Source of the DNA: Eubacterium sp.
GTDB lineage: Bacteria > Bacillota > Clostridia > Oscillospirales > Ruminococcaceae
Reading direction: 5' to 3'
Assembly (NCBI GenBank): GCA_022511265.1
Contig: JAFLRX010000003.1
Location: forward strand, 1 to 64,000
Length of the DNA: 64,000 nt
The notes under the pieces are model-generated. The model worked only from the letters and a program-made list of their open reading frames with translations. It did no database searches and had not been told where the DNA came from. The position numbers were made by a program, and so were the translations under genes. Of the stretch, positions 50,970 through 59,737 are shown in pieces. Within the stretch, counting starts at the first letter, position 1. Each line of letters starts with the position of its first letter.

Positions 50970-52279
50970 TTGCTGACAGCAATTTTCACACTGTATCCGT
51001 CCATATGAACAGGCGCGGAAAGATTTACCGGCTCTCCGGTGAGAATATCGGTAAATTCTCCGCCGATATTGATATTCATATCAAACGAATTTTCGTCAAT
51101 GTTTATCATCAGTACCAGCGTCTCGCCGTCCGCATCACGGCGGAAGGAATACTGACGGTTGGTTAGCTGAAGATTTTTAAAACTGCCGTGCGCCAGCGCC
51201 TTGCTCTCGCTTCTGAGTTTGCACAGCTTGCCGATAAGCTCTGTCAGGTCGCACAGACCGTTATTCTTAAAGCCTTCACCGTCCCACGCGGTACGCAGAG
51301 CATCATCGCCGGAACGCTTGTCACCCTCTATACCATACTCGCTGCCGTAATATACGCCCGGGATGCCCGGCATAGTGAACAACAGCGGATATATTATGGG
51401 AACATGCTTTTTATTGTTCAGCATGGTGGCGATTCTCGACACGTCATGGTTATCAACGAATGTGTACAGCAACTTATTATTGTACAGGCTCCAGCTCTCC
51501 CCGCCGAACTGACGGTGCAGCGAATGCGCTATCTCAAACATATTCATATCGTTAAAGCTGGAGAACAAGCCCTTATAGCACTCATAGTTGGTAACGCTGT
51601 CCAGCATTTCGTTATTCATCCATTTATTATAATCGCCGTGCAGCGTCTCACCCATCAGCCAGAAATCTTCTTTCAACCACTTGCAGTGACCGCGCAGCTC
51701 TTTAAGAAAGTTCAGGTCAAGGCAGTACGCCACATCAAGGCGCAGTCCGTCAATCTCAAACTCGTTTACCCAGCCGGTTATACACTGCTTTATGTATTCC
51801 TTTACCGCGGGATTGTAGAGGTTTAGCTTTACCAGCTCGTAATGACCCTCCCAGCCCTCATAATAAAAGCCGTCGTTATAGCAGGAATTGCCGTCATGAA
51901 CATGGAACCAGTCACGGTATCCCCAGTTACCCTCTCTCAGCTCTTTGAATTTACCGAAATCACGTCCGACATGATTGAATACACCGTCCAGCACTACCTT
52001 TATGCCGTTTTCGTGCAGCTTTTTGCAAAGGCGCGCGAAATCCTCATTAGTGCCGAGGCGGGAATCTATTTTGGTGTAATCCACTGTATCATATCCGTGA
52101 GCAACCGACTCAAACACCGGGCCGAAATAGATAGTGTTAAAGCCCATAGACTTTATATGCTCAATGTTATTTTCAATAACAGCAAGCCTGTTTTCTCCGC
52201 CGGTGTAGCTGTTCTGCTTTTCGCAGCCGCAATAACCGAGCGGATAGATATGATATACACACGCATTTTCAAACCACAT
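50966..52279 (-). CDS. GH13 alpha-amylase family glycosidase
   Basis: FNTIYFGPVFESVAHGYDTVDYTKID...VVLDGVFNHVGRDF...IDGLRLDVAYCLD...TFVDNHDVSRIA. Confidence 0.95.
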   Translation of the reverse strand: MWFENACVYHIYPLGYCGCEKQNSYTGGENRLAVIENNIEHIKSMGFNTIYFGPVFESVAHGYDTVDYTKIDSRLGTNEDFARLCKKLHENGIKVVLDGVFNHVGRDFGKFKELREGNWGYRDWFHVHDGNSCYNDGFYYEGWEGHYELVKLNLYNPAVKEYIKQCITGWVNEFEIDGLRLDVAYCLDLNFLKELRGHCKWLKEDFWLMGETLHGDYNKWMNNEMLDSVTNYECYKGLFSSFNDMNMFEIAHSLHRQFGGESWSLYNNKLLYTFVDNHDVSRIATMLNNKKHVPIIYPLLFTMPGIPGVYYGSEYGIEGDKRSGDDALRTAWDGEGFKNNGLCDLTELIGKLCKLRSESKALAHGSFKNLQLTNRQYSFRRDADGETLVLMINIDENSFDMNINIGGEFTDILTGEPVNLSAPVHMDGYSVKIAVSK

Positions 52280-52801
52280 AAATATTTACCCCTTATTTAA
52301 AAAAGTTTTACATATTATTATAACTCTTTACGGGAAATTTGTCAAATAATAAAAAAGCCGATTATATCCTCTCTGCTATGCGGTTTACAAGGAAAAATAG
52401 AAATATAAAAAAATTTTATATTTTACATTATTTTGTAATAAAAGAATACCAAAAAATAATTTTAGTCATTTTGCATAAAAATGTGCCCGAAAATTCTATA
52501 CCCGATTTTTGTTTTTTTCTTAACAAACTTGCATTTTGGTGTAGATTTTTATTTGCATTTATGTTAAAATTATAGTATCAATCAGCGGCAGCGTAATATG
52601 TCGGTTTTTCCGCAAATACTCTGTCCCGACCCTGCGGTTTTCTCCGCAGGATTACTGAGAAAATCCCGCATACAAAAAGATTAAAGCCTCAAAATACGAG
52701 GTTTATTTCCTTTTGTCCGCGGATATTTTCTGCTGTGATTGTATATCTATACCTGTAGAGGTTATTATGCCTGTATGGGTTATTTTTAAGGAGGCTGAAC
52801 A

Positions 52802-53299
52802 ATGGCTTTTAAGAAAAGCGTTGTCGCTTTTTCCCAGACACCTGAGCAGGAACAGGCGCTCATGGAGGTTATCAACAAGGAAAAAGGACACAAAGGTGCC
52901 CTGATGCCGGTTTTACAGCAGGCTCAGGAAATTTACGGTTATCTGCCCATTGAGGTGCAAACGATAATCGCAGAAGAAATGGGTATTCCTTTGGAAAAGG
53001 TTTACGGAGTTGTTACGTTCTACGCACAGTTCTCGATAAACCCCAAGGGCAAGTACAAAATTTCCGTTTGTCTCGGTACCGCTTGCTATGTTAAGGGCTC
53101 GGGCGATGTTTACAACAAGCTTTCCGAGGTACTTAATATCAAGGGCGGCGAGCTTACCCCCGACGGACTTTTCTCGCTCGAGGCGTGCAGATGCATCGGT
53201 GCGTGCGGTCTTGCTCCCGTTATGACTATCAACGACGACGTTTACGGCAGACTTACCGTTGACGAAGTTGAAGGCATTCTCGCCAAGTATAAGGAATAA
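52802..53299 (+). CDS. hydC: NADH-dependent [FeFe] hydrogenase subunit HydC / NuoE-like 2Fe-2S protein
   Basis: VYGVVTFYAQFSINPKGKYKISVCLGTACYVKG...SLEACRCIGACGLAPVM. Confidence 0.93.
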   Translation: MAFKKSVVAFSQTPEQEQALMEVINKEKGHKGALMPVLQQAQEIYGYLPIEVQTIIAEEMGIPLEKVYGVVTFYAQFSINPKGKYKISVCLGTACYVKGSGDVYNKLSEVLNIKGGELTPDGLFSLEACRCIGACGLAPVMTINDDVYGRLTVDEVEGILAKYKE

Positions 53300-53372
53300 C
53301 GCGGACTTTCGCTTATCAAGGCGAAAAAGAGCTGATAATCAAAAATATATTTTGAAAGGAATTTAATTTATT

Positions 53373-55265
53373 ATGACTCTGACAGAGCTTGACGCAATCA
53401 AAGCAAAATTGCAAAGTCAGATGATGCTTCGTAAGGAAGACGGAGCTTCGGCTGTATCGGAAGGAACCGATACATACCGCAAGCACGTTTTGGTCTGCGG
53501 AGGTACAGGCTGTACTTCCTCCGGCAGCATGAACATCATCAAAAAGCTTGAAGAAGAACTCAAGAAAAACGGAATTGAAAATGAGATCAAGATCGTAAAG
53601 ACAGGCTGCTTCGGTCTGTGCGCACTCGGTCCGATAATGATAGTTTATCCCGAGGGCTCTTTCTACTCGATGGTAAACGAGGAGAATATCCCTGAGATAG
53701 TATCCGAGCATTTAGTTAAGGGCAACGTAGTTGAGAGACTGCTTTATTCCGAGACCGTTACCGAGAACGGAATAAAGTCCCTTAATGAGACTAACTTCTA
53801 TAAGAAGCAGCATCGTGTTGCTTTAAGAAACTGCGGTGTTATCAGCCCCGAGGATATCGAGGAATACATCGCGCTTGACGGTTACAAGGCACTGGCTAAG
53901 GTGCTTACCGAGATGACACCCGACGACGTTATCCAGACGGTGCTTGACTCCGGTCTGAGAGGACGCGGCGGCGGCGGATTCCCCACCGGTAAGAAGTGGC
54001 AGCTCGCAAGAAACCTCGTTAAGGACGCAGATCAGAAGTATGTTTGCTGTAACGCGGACGAAGGCGACCCGGGCGCATTCATGGACCGTTCAGTACTCGA
54101 GGGCGACCCCCACGTAGTTATCGAGGCTATGGCTATCGCCGGTTATGCTATCGGTGCTACTCAGGGTTACATCTATGTACGTGCTGAGTATCCTATCGCG
54201 GTTGAGCGTTTACAGATCGCCATAAAGCAGGCAAGAGAGTACGGACTGCTCGGTGACAACATTTTCGGCACCGGCTTCAAGTTCGACCTTGACTTACGTC
54301 TCGGTGCGGGCGCGTTCGTATGCGGCGAGGAGACAGCGCTGATGACCTCTATCGAGGGCAACAGAGGCGAGCCCAGACCCCGTCCTCCCTTCCCCGCAGA
54401 AAGCGGACTTTTCAACAAGCCTACTATCCTCAATAACGTTGAGACCTACGCTAACATTCCTCAGATAATCCTCAAGGGTGCTGACTGGTTCGCATCTATG
54501 GGTACTGAGAAATCCAAGGGTACTAAGGTATTCGCGCTCGGCGGCAAGATCCACAATACAGGTCTTGTAGAGATCCCGATGGGTACTACCCTGCGCGAGG
54601 TTATTTACGAGATAGGCGGCGGTATCCCCAACGGTAAGGAATTCAAGGCGGCTCAGACCGGCGGTCCTTCCGGCGGATGCATCCCCGCAGAGCATCTTGA
54701 TATCCCGATAGATTATGACAACCTTATCGCTATAGGCTCTATGATGGGCTCAGGCGGACTTATTGTAATGGACGAGAACAACTGTATGGTAGACATTGCT
54801 AAGTTCTTCTTAGAGTTCACCGTTGACGAGTCCTGCGGTAAATGTACACCCTGCCGTATCGGTACAAAGCGTCTTTATGAGATGCTGGAGAAGATCACTT
54901 CCGGCAACGCAACGCTTGAAGATCTGGACAAGATGGAAAAGCTTTGCTACTACATAAAGAACAACTCACTGTGCGGTCTTGGTCAGACGGCTCCCAACCC
55001 TGTACTTTCCACCCTGCGTTACTTCAAGGACGAGTATCTTGCTCACGTTAATGACAAGAAGTGTCCCGCAGGTGTATGTCAGGATCTTCTTACCTATAAG
55101 ATCGTGGCTGACAAGTGCAAGGGCTGTACCGCCTGCGCAAGAAAATGTCCTGTCGGTGCTATTTCCGGTACCGTTAAAGAGCCTCACACCATTGATACCT
55201 CTAAGTGTATCAAGTGCGGCGCTTGTATTGCAACCTGCAAGTTCGGTGCGATAATCAAGGAATAA
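53373..55265 (+). CDS. hydB: NuoF/HydB-like flavin/Fe-S subunit
   Basis: GLRGRGGGGFPTGKKW; CNADEGDPGAFMDR; SCGKCTPCRIGTKR; C-terminal 2x[4Fe-4S]. Confidence 0.96.
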   Translation: MTLTELDAIKAKLQSQMMLRKEDGASAVSEGTDTYRKHVLVCGGTGCTSSGSMNIIKKLEEELKKNGIENEIKIVKTGCFGLCALGPIMIVYPEGSFYSMVNEENIPEIVSEHLVKGNVVERLLYSETVTENGIKSLNETNFYKKQHRVALRNCGVISPEDIEEYIALDGYKALAKVLTEMTPDDVIQTVLDSGLRGRGGGGFPTGKKWQLARNLVKDADQKYVCCNADEGDPGAFMDRSVLEGDPHVVIEAMAIAGYAIGATQGYIYVRAEYPIAVERLQIAIKQAREYGLLGDNIFGTGFKFDLDLRLGAGAFVCGEETALMTSIEGNRGEPRPRPPFPAESGLFNKPTILNNVETYANIPQIILKGADWFASMGTEKSKGTKVFALGGKIHNTGLVEIPMGTTLREVIYEIGGGIPNGKEFKAAQTGGPSGGCIPAEHLDIPIDYDNLIAIGSMMGSGGLIVMDENNCMVDIAKFFLEFTVDESCGKCTPCRIGTKRLYEMLEKITSGNATLEDLDKMEKLCYYIKNNSLCGLGQTAPNPVLSTLRYFKDEYLAHVNDKKCPAGVCQDLLTYKIVADKCKGCTACARKCPVGAISGTVKEPHTIDTSKCIKCGACIATCKFGAIIKE

Positions 55266-55299
55266 TTCAAATCGATCAGTGAAAGGAATAAATTATACT

Positions 55300-57051
55300 A
55301 TGGTTAATATTAAAATTAACGGCATAGAATATTCGGTCGAAGAGGGAACAACGATACTTGAGGCTTGCCGCCAGAACGGTATCAGAATTCCTACTCTTTG
55401 CTGGCTGAAGGATATAAATGCTATCGGTGCCTGCCGTATCTGCGTAGTAGAGATGACCGGCGCGAGAAGCCTTACCGCAGCCTGCGTTTATCCGATTTCT
55501 AAGTTTGACGAGGGCAAGAATATTCTTACCCACTCCCCCGCAGTTCTGGAAAGCAGAAAGATGACCTTACAGCTGCTGCTGTCCGATCATAATATGGACT
55601 GCCTTGCATGCGCAAGAAGCGGAAACTGCGAATTACAGGCACTTTGTAAAGAGCTGGGCGTTGACGACTCCACCTATTTTAGCGGTGATAAGAACGATTT
55701 CGATATCGACTGCAGCTCATTGCATATGTACCGCGATGACAACAAGTGCATCAACTGCCGCCGCTGCGTAGCAGTCTGCGAAAAGAACCAGGGCGTCGGC
55801 GTTATCGGCGCTAACGAGCGCGGCTTTAAGACTGAGATAGGCTGCGCGTTTGGTATGGATCTTGCAGATACCGCTTGTGTATCCTGCGGACAGTGCATCA
55901 CCGCATGTCCTACAGGTGCGCTCTCCGAGAGAGATGACACCAACAAGGTATGGGAAGCACTTGCAGACCCCGAGAAGGTAGTTGTTGTTCAGACAGCTCC
56001 CGCGGTAAGAGCATCACTTGGCGAGGCATTCGGTTATCCGATTGGCACACCTGTTGAGGGCAAGCTGGCAGCTTCGCTCAAGAGACTTGGCTTTAACGCG
56101 GTATTTGATACCAACTTCGGTGCAGACCTTACCATTATGGAAGAGTCCAACGAGTTCCTTGAGAGAGTTCAGAACGGCGGAACACTTCCGATGATAACCT
56201 CCTGCTCGCCCGGTTGGATCCGTTACTGCGAGGCGTACTTCCCCGAGTTCCTGCCCAACCTCTCCAGCTGCAAATCACCGCAGCAGATGACCGGTGCTAT
56301 AGTAAAGACTTACTGGGCTAAGAAGAACAATATCGACCCGAAGAACATCGTTTCGGTATCGGTAATGCCCTGCACCGCTAAGAAGTTTGAGATAGGCCGT
56401 GAGGATCAGTCCGCAGCAGGCGTTCCCGACGTTGATATCTCTATCACCACCAGAGAGCTGGTTAAGATGATAAACAAAGCAGGCTTACGCTTTACCGAGC
56501 TGCCGGATGAGAAGTTCGATTCCCCGCTCAGCGAGGGTACCGGCGCAGCTATCATTTTCGGCGCTACCGGCGGCGTTATGGAAGCTGCTCTGAGAACAGC
56601 GGTATGGAAGCTGACCGGCGAGGCTCCCGACAGCCCCGTTGAATTCAACGAGGTAAGAGGCGTTGACGGCATCAAGTTCGCTGAATACAAGGTTGGCGAT
56701 ATGACCGTTAAGGTTGCGGTAGTTTCCGGTCTGGCTAATGCCAAGAAGCTGCTCACCCAGGTAAAGAACGGCGAGGTTGAGGTTCACTTCATCGAAGTGA
56801 TGGCTTGCCCCGGTGGCTGCGTAAACGGCGGCGGACAGGTTATCCAGCCCGCAGAGGTTCGCAACTTTACCGACCTTCGCGCAGAGCGTGCTAAGGCACT
56901 TTACAGCCTTGACAATGCACGCGCCCTCAGAAAGTCGCATGAAAGCCCCGAGATCAAGGAAGTATATGAGAACTTCCTCGGCGAGCCCGGCAGCCATGTT
57001 GCTCATGAGACACTGCATACAACCTATAAGGCAAGCAGCCTGAGCAAGTAA
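55300..57051 (+). CDS. hydA: [FeFe] hydrogenase catalytic subunit
   Basis: H-cluster motifs TSCSPGWIRYCE, MPCTAKKFE, MACPGGCVNGGGQ; 2Fe-2S and 4Fe-4S domains. Confidence 0.97.
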   Translation: MVNIKINGIEYSVEEGTTILEACRQNGIRIPTLCWLKDINAIGACRICVVEMTGARSLTAACVYPISKFDEGKNILTHSPAVLESRKMTLQLLLSDHNMDCLACARSGNCELQALCKELGVDDSTYFSGDKNDFDIDCSSLHMYRDDNKCINCRRCVAVCEKNQGVGVIGANERGFKTEIGCAFGMDLADTACVSCGQCITACPTGALSERDDTNKVWEALADPEKVVVVQTAPAVRASLGEAFGYPIGTPVEGKLAASLKRLGFNAVFDTNFGADLTIMEESNEFLERVQNGGTLPMITSCSPGWIRYCEAYFPEFLPNLSSCKSPQQMTGAIVKTYWAKKNNIDPKNIVSVSVMPCTAKKFEIGREDQSAAGVPDVDISITTRELVKMINKAGLRFTELPDEKFDSPLSEGTGAAIIFGATGGVMEAALRTAVWKLTGEAPDSPVEFNEVRGVDGIKFAEYKVGDMTVKVAVVSGLANAKKLLTQVKNGEVEVHFIEVMACPGGCVNGGGQVIQPAEVRNFTDLRAERAKALYSLDNARALRKSHESPEIKEVYENFLGEPGSHVAHETLHTTYKASSLSK

Positions 57052-57064
57052 GTTAAAAATATTT

Positions 57065-57098
57065 AAGGGAGCGGATTTCCGCTCCCTTTTTATTTTTG
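57065..57098 (+). terminator. Intrinsic terminator of hydrogenase operon
   Basis: AAGGGAGCGGA-tt-TCCGCTCCCTTTTTATTTTTG. Confidence 0.85.
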
Positions 57099-57108
57099 TT
57101 TTTTCGGC

Positions 57109-58110
57109 TCAGTTGCTGTATTTTACTGTTTCCTTTTGTATAACATTTTGCAAATTCTCAACAAGCTGATATATTATTCCTTTATCAGAAAGCCCATTCA
57201 CTATATTATCCGAAGCTTGTCGGGAATCATATATAGAAAATAAACAGCCGTCCGTTATAATAGTTATACTTATAACACCAAGATGATTTGAATATCCATA
57301 AGTAACTATGGCGTTATTTATTCTGTAACACAGTTTATCCGTTGTGCTGTATTCAGGCAGAGAGTATTCGTCTTTTATCACATAGTTCTGCTCATAACTA
57401 TCTATTAACTCATCTATTACCTGTTCGGTCATATGATAATAACATTCTACAAATACATTCTCATCAGATTTTTCAGTTGAAAACACATATTTGTATTCCA
57501 TAGCGGACTGTGGGATTACATCGGATGTAAGATGCGATGTGCTGAACATTTCAATTTCTCTAAGGATAAGAGTATCAGCCAGAGATAAGCTTTCAAATGC
57601 AGTATGGACAGGAATATATATATCAGATACATAGGCTCTCTTGCCGTTAGGCGCAGTAAATTCAAATGTTCCGCTGTGAAAATCTTCAAAATAAAGCTGT
57701 GCTGTACCAGCCGGCGAATCCGTAAAAACACACAATTCGTCACTAATATCTTCTTGTGTTGTAAACCGCCAGCCTCTCGGGGTTATATAATCCGTAAAAA
57801 CATTATCCTCCTTTGAGCTAGCCGTTTCATTGAACATATCATTCTCTAAACCATCATTGTTTACTATGTCATCGGGGTAACCGTTATTCACATCCGATGT
57901 CTGTTCAGCGTTGTTTGCCTGATAAATTATCGGCATACCCGGAACCGCCACCCGCCACACGGCTATCGCTCCTATCGCTATAACGATGCACGCGGCTATC
58001 GGCATAATCTTGAAAACTATGCTTTTTTTCTTATTTGTGTTAGGTGCGGCCTCGTGGATAAACTCGTCGTTCACGTCACCCAACGACCTTAACAAATCCT
58101 TATCCGTCAT
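57109..58110 (-). CDS. Membrane protein, likely cognate anti-sigma-type factor
   Basis: Single TM (FKIMPIAACIVIAIGAIAVW), 4-nt overlap with ECF sigma gene. Confidence 0.7.
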   Translation of the reverse strand: MTDKDLLRSLGDVNDEFIHEAAPNTNKKKSIVFKIMPIAACIVIAIGAIAVWRVAVPGMPIIYQANNAEQTSDVNNGYPDDIVNNDGLENDMFNETASSKEDNVFTDYITPRGWRFTTQEDISDELCVFTDSPAGTAQLYFEDFHSGTFEFTAPNGKRAYVSDIYIPVHTAFESLSLADTLILREIEMFSTSHLTSDVIPQSAMEYKYVFSTEKSDENVFVECYYHMTEQVIDELIDSYEQNYVIKDEYSLPEYSTTDKLCYRINNAIVTYGYSNHLGVISITIITDGCLFSIYDSRQASDNIVNGLSDKGIIYQLVENLQNVIQKETVKYSN

Positions 58111-58661
58111 ATATCTATCCCTTCCTTTTCCAAAAAAGCCTTGAAATCATTTCTTACACGCAGCAGCGTCATCTTAGCCTTGCTTTGGCTGATACCGTAT
58201 TCTTGCGAAATCTCTTTTATCGACGAAAGATACCAGTACCGCCGCATAAAAATCTTTCTTTTATCCGGCGAAAGCGAAACAAGAAAACGGTTTATCGCGT
58301 CCTTTAAGATATATGTATCCGATATACTGTTGTTTGACGAGGGTATACATTCCTGCAATTCGTCCAGTACGACAGACATTTCACCGCCGCCGCGCTTTTG
58401 CGCCTTGTTCTTTTCATATCGGTCCAGCGCAATATTTCTGGTTATTTTGCCGAGATAAGCTGATAATCTGTTCGGACGGTTTGGCGGAATGGAATTCCAC
58501 GCCTTTACATAGGTATCGTTTACACATTCTTCGGCATCCATATCGGATTTCAAAATGTTGTACGCGATATAATGACAGTAGTGCTCGTATTTTTGCTTTG
58601 TTTCGGCTATTGCCGACTCGGAGCGCTCCCAATACAGCTCTACGATCTGACTATCCTCCAC
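58107..58661 (-). CDS. ECF sigma-70 family factor
   Basis: DMDAEECVNDTYVKAWNSIPPNRPNRLSAYLGKITRNIALDRYEK...IKEISQEYGISQSKAKMTLLRVRNDFKAFLEKEG; GTG start with AGGAGG. Confidence 0.93.
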   Translation of the reverse strand: MEDSQIVELYWERSESAIAETKQKYEHYCHYIAYNILKSDMDAEECVNDTYVKAWNSIPPNRPNRLSAYLGKITRNIALDRYEKNKAQKRGGGEMSVVLDELQECIPSSNNSISDTYILKDAINRFLVSLSPDKRKIFMRRYWYLSSIKEISQEYGISQSKAKMTLLRVRNDFKAFLEKEGIDI

Positions 58662-58735
58662 GCTGCCTCCTCCTTTATAGATTAATAAGGTCCTTATATA
58701 CAAATAGACGGAAAAAGAATTGTAAATGTCACAAA

Positions 58736-58766
58736 AAAGGGACGCAAAAACTGCGTCCCCTCTAAT
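58736..58766 (-). terminator. Intrinsic terminator of fba
   Basis: Minus strand GGGGACGCAGTTTTTGCGTCCCTTTTTTG. Confidence 0.8.
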
Positions 58767-58778
58767 TTTTTATAATGC

Positions 58779-59642
58779 TTACGCCTTGCCGACAGAACCG
58801 AACAGCTCCATCTTTTCCTTAACGGTAGCCTTGATAGCCTCAAAGCCGGGAGCCAGCAGCTTTCTCGGGTCAAAGCCCTTGCCCTGCTGATCCTTGCCCT
58901 CTTCTATATACTGTCTGGTAGCAGCCTGGAAAGAAAGCTGGCACTCGGTATTAACATTGATCTTAGCAACGCCGAGCGAGATAGCCTTCTTTATCATATC
59001 CTCGGGGATACCTGTGCCGCCGTGCAGTACGAGAGGCATATCGCCAACCTTTTCCTTAACTGCCGCAAGTGTCTCAAAGGAAAGACCTGCCCAGTTCTCT
59101 GGATACTTGCCGTGAATGTTGCCGATGCCTGCTGCCAGCATGGTTACGCCGAGATCGGCGATCTGCTTGCACTCGTCGGGATCAGCGCACTCGCCTGCGC
59201 CTACAACGCCATCCTCTTCACCACCGATAGAGCCTACCTCAGCCTCCAGCGAAATGCCGAGTACGTCACACGCGTTTACCAGTGCGGTCGTCTTAGCGAT
59301 GTTTTCTTCAATGGGATAATGAGAGCCGTCAAACATAACGGAAGAGAAACCTGCGTTGATGCAAGCCTTTGCGCCCTCAAAGGTGCCGTGGTCAAGGTGA
59401 AGTGCTACCGGAACAGTGATGTTAAGCTCTTCGAGCATACCCTTAACCATACCTACAACGGTCTTATAACCGCACATGTATTTTCCTGCGCCCTCGGAAA
59501 CACCGAGAATAACAGGAGACTGAAGCTCCTGAGCGGTAAGCAGGATAGCCTTTGTCCATTCAAGGTTGTTTATGTTAAACTGGCCTACAGCATATTTGCC
59601 TTCGCGTGCCTTGTTTAACATTTCTTTAGCTGAAACTAACAT
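58779..59642 (-). CDS. fba: Class II fructose-bisphosphate aldolase
   Basis: VALHLDHGTFEGAKACINAGFSSVMFDGSHYPIEENI...LVLHGGTGIPEDMIKKAISLGVAKINVNTE. Confidence 0.97.
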   Translation of the reverse strand: MLVSAKEMLNKAREGKYAVGQFNINNLEWTKAILLTAQELQSPVILGVSEGAGKYMCGYKTVVGMVKGMLEELNITVPVALHLDHGTFEGAKACINAGFSSVMFDGSHYPIEENIAKTTALVNACDVLGISLEAEVGSIGGEEDGVVGAGECADPDECKQIADLGVTMLAAGIGNIHGKYPENWAGLSFETLAAVKEKVGDMPLVLHGGTGIPEDMIKKAISLGVAKINVNTECQLSFQAATRQYIEEGKDQQGKGFDPRKLLAPGFEAIKATVKEKMELFGSVGKA

Positions 59643-59737
59643 TTTTTTCTCCTTTGAAAATTATTAGTCGGTAACCGACCTATATTAATATTAGTATACC
59701 ACAAATCGGCAGCACTGTCAAGAAGTATGCCCTCGAA

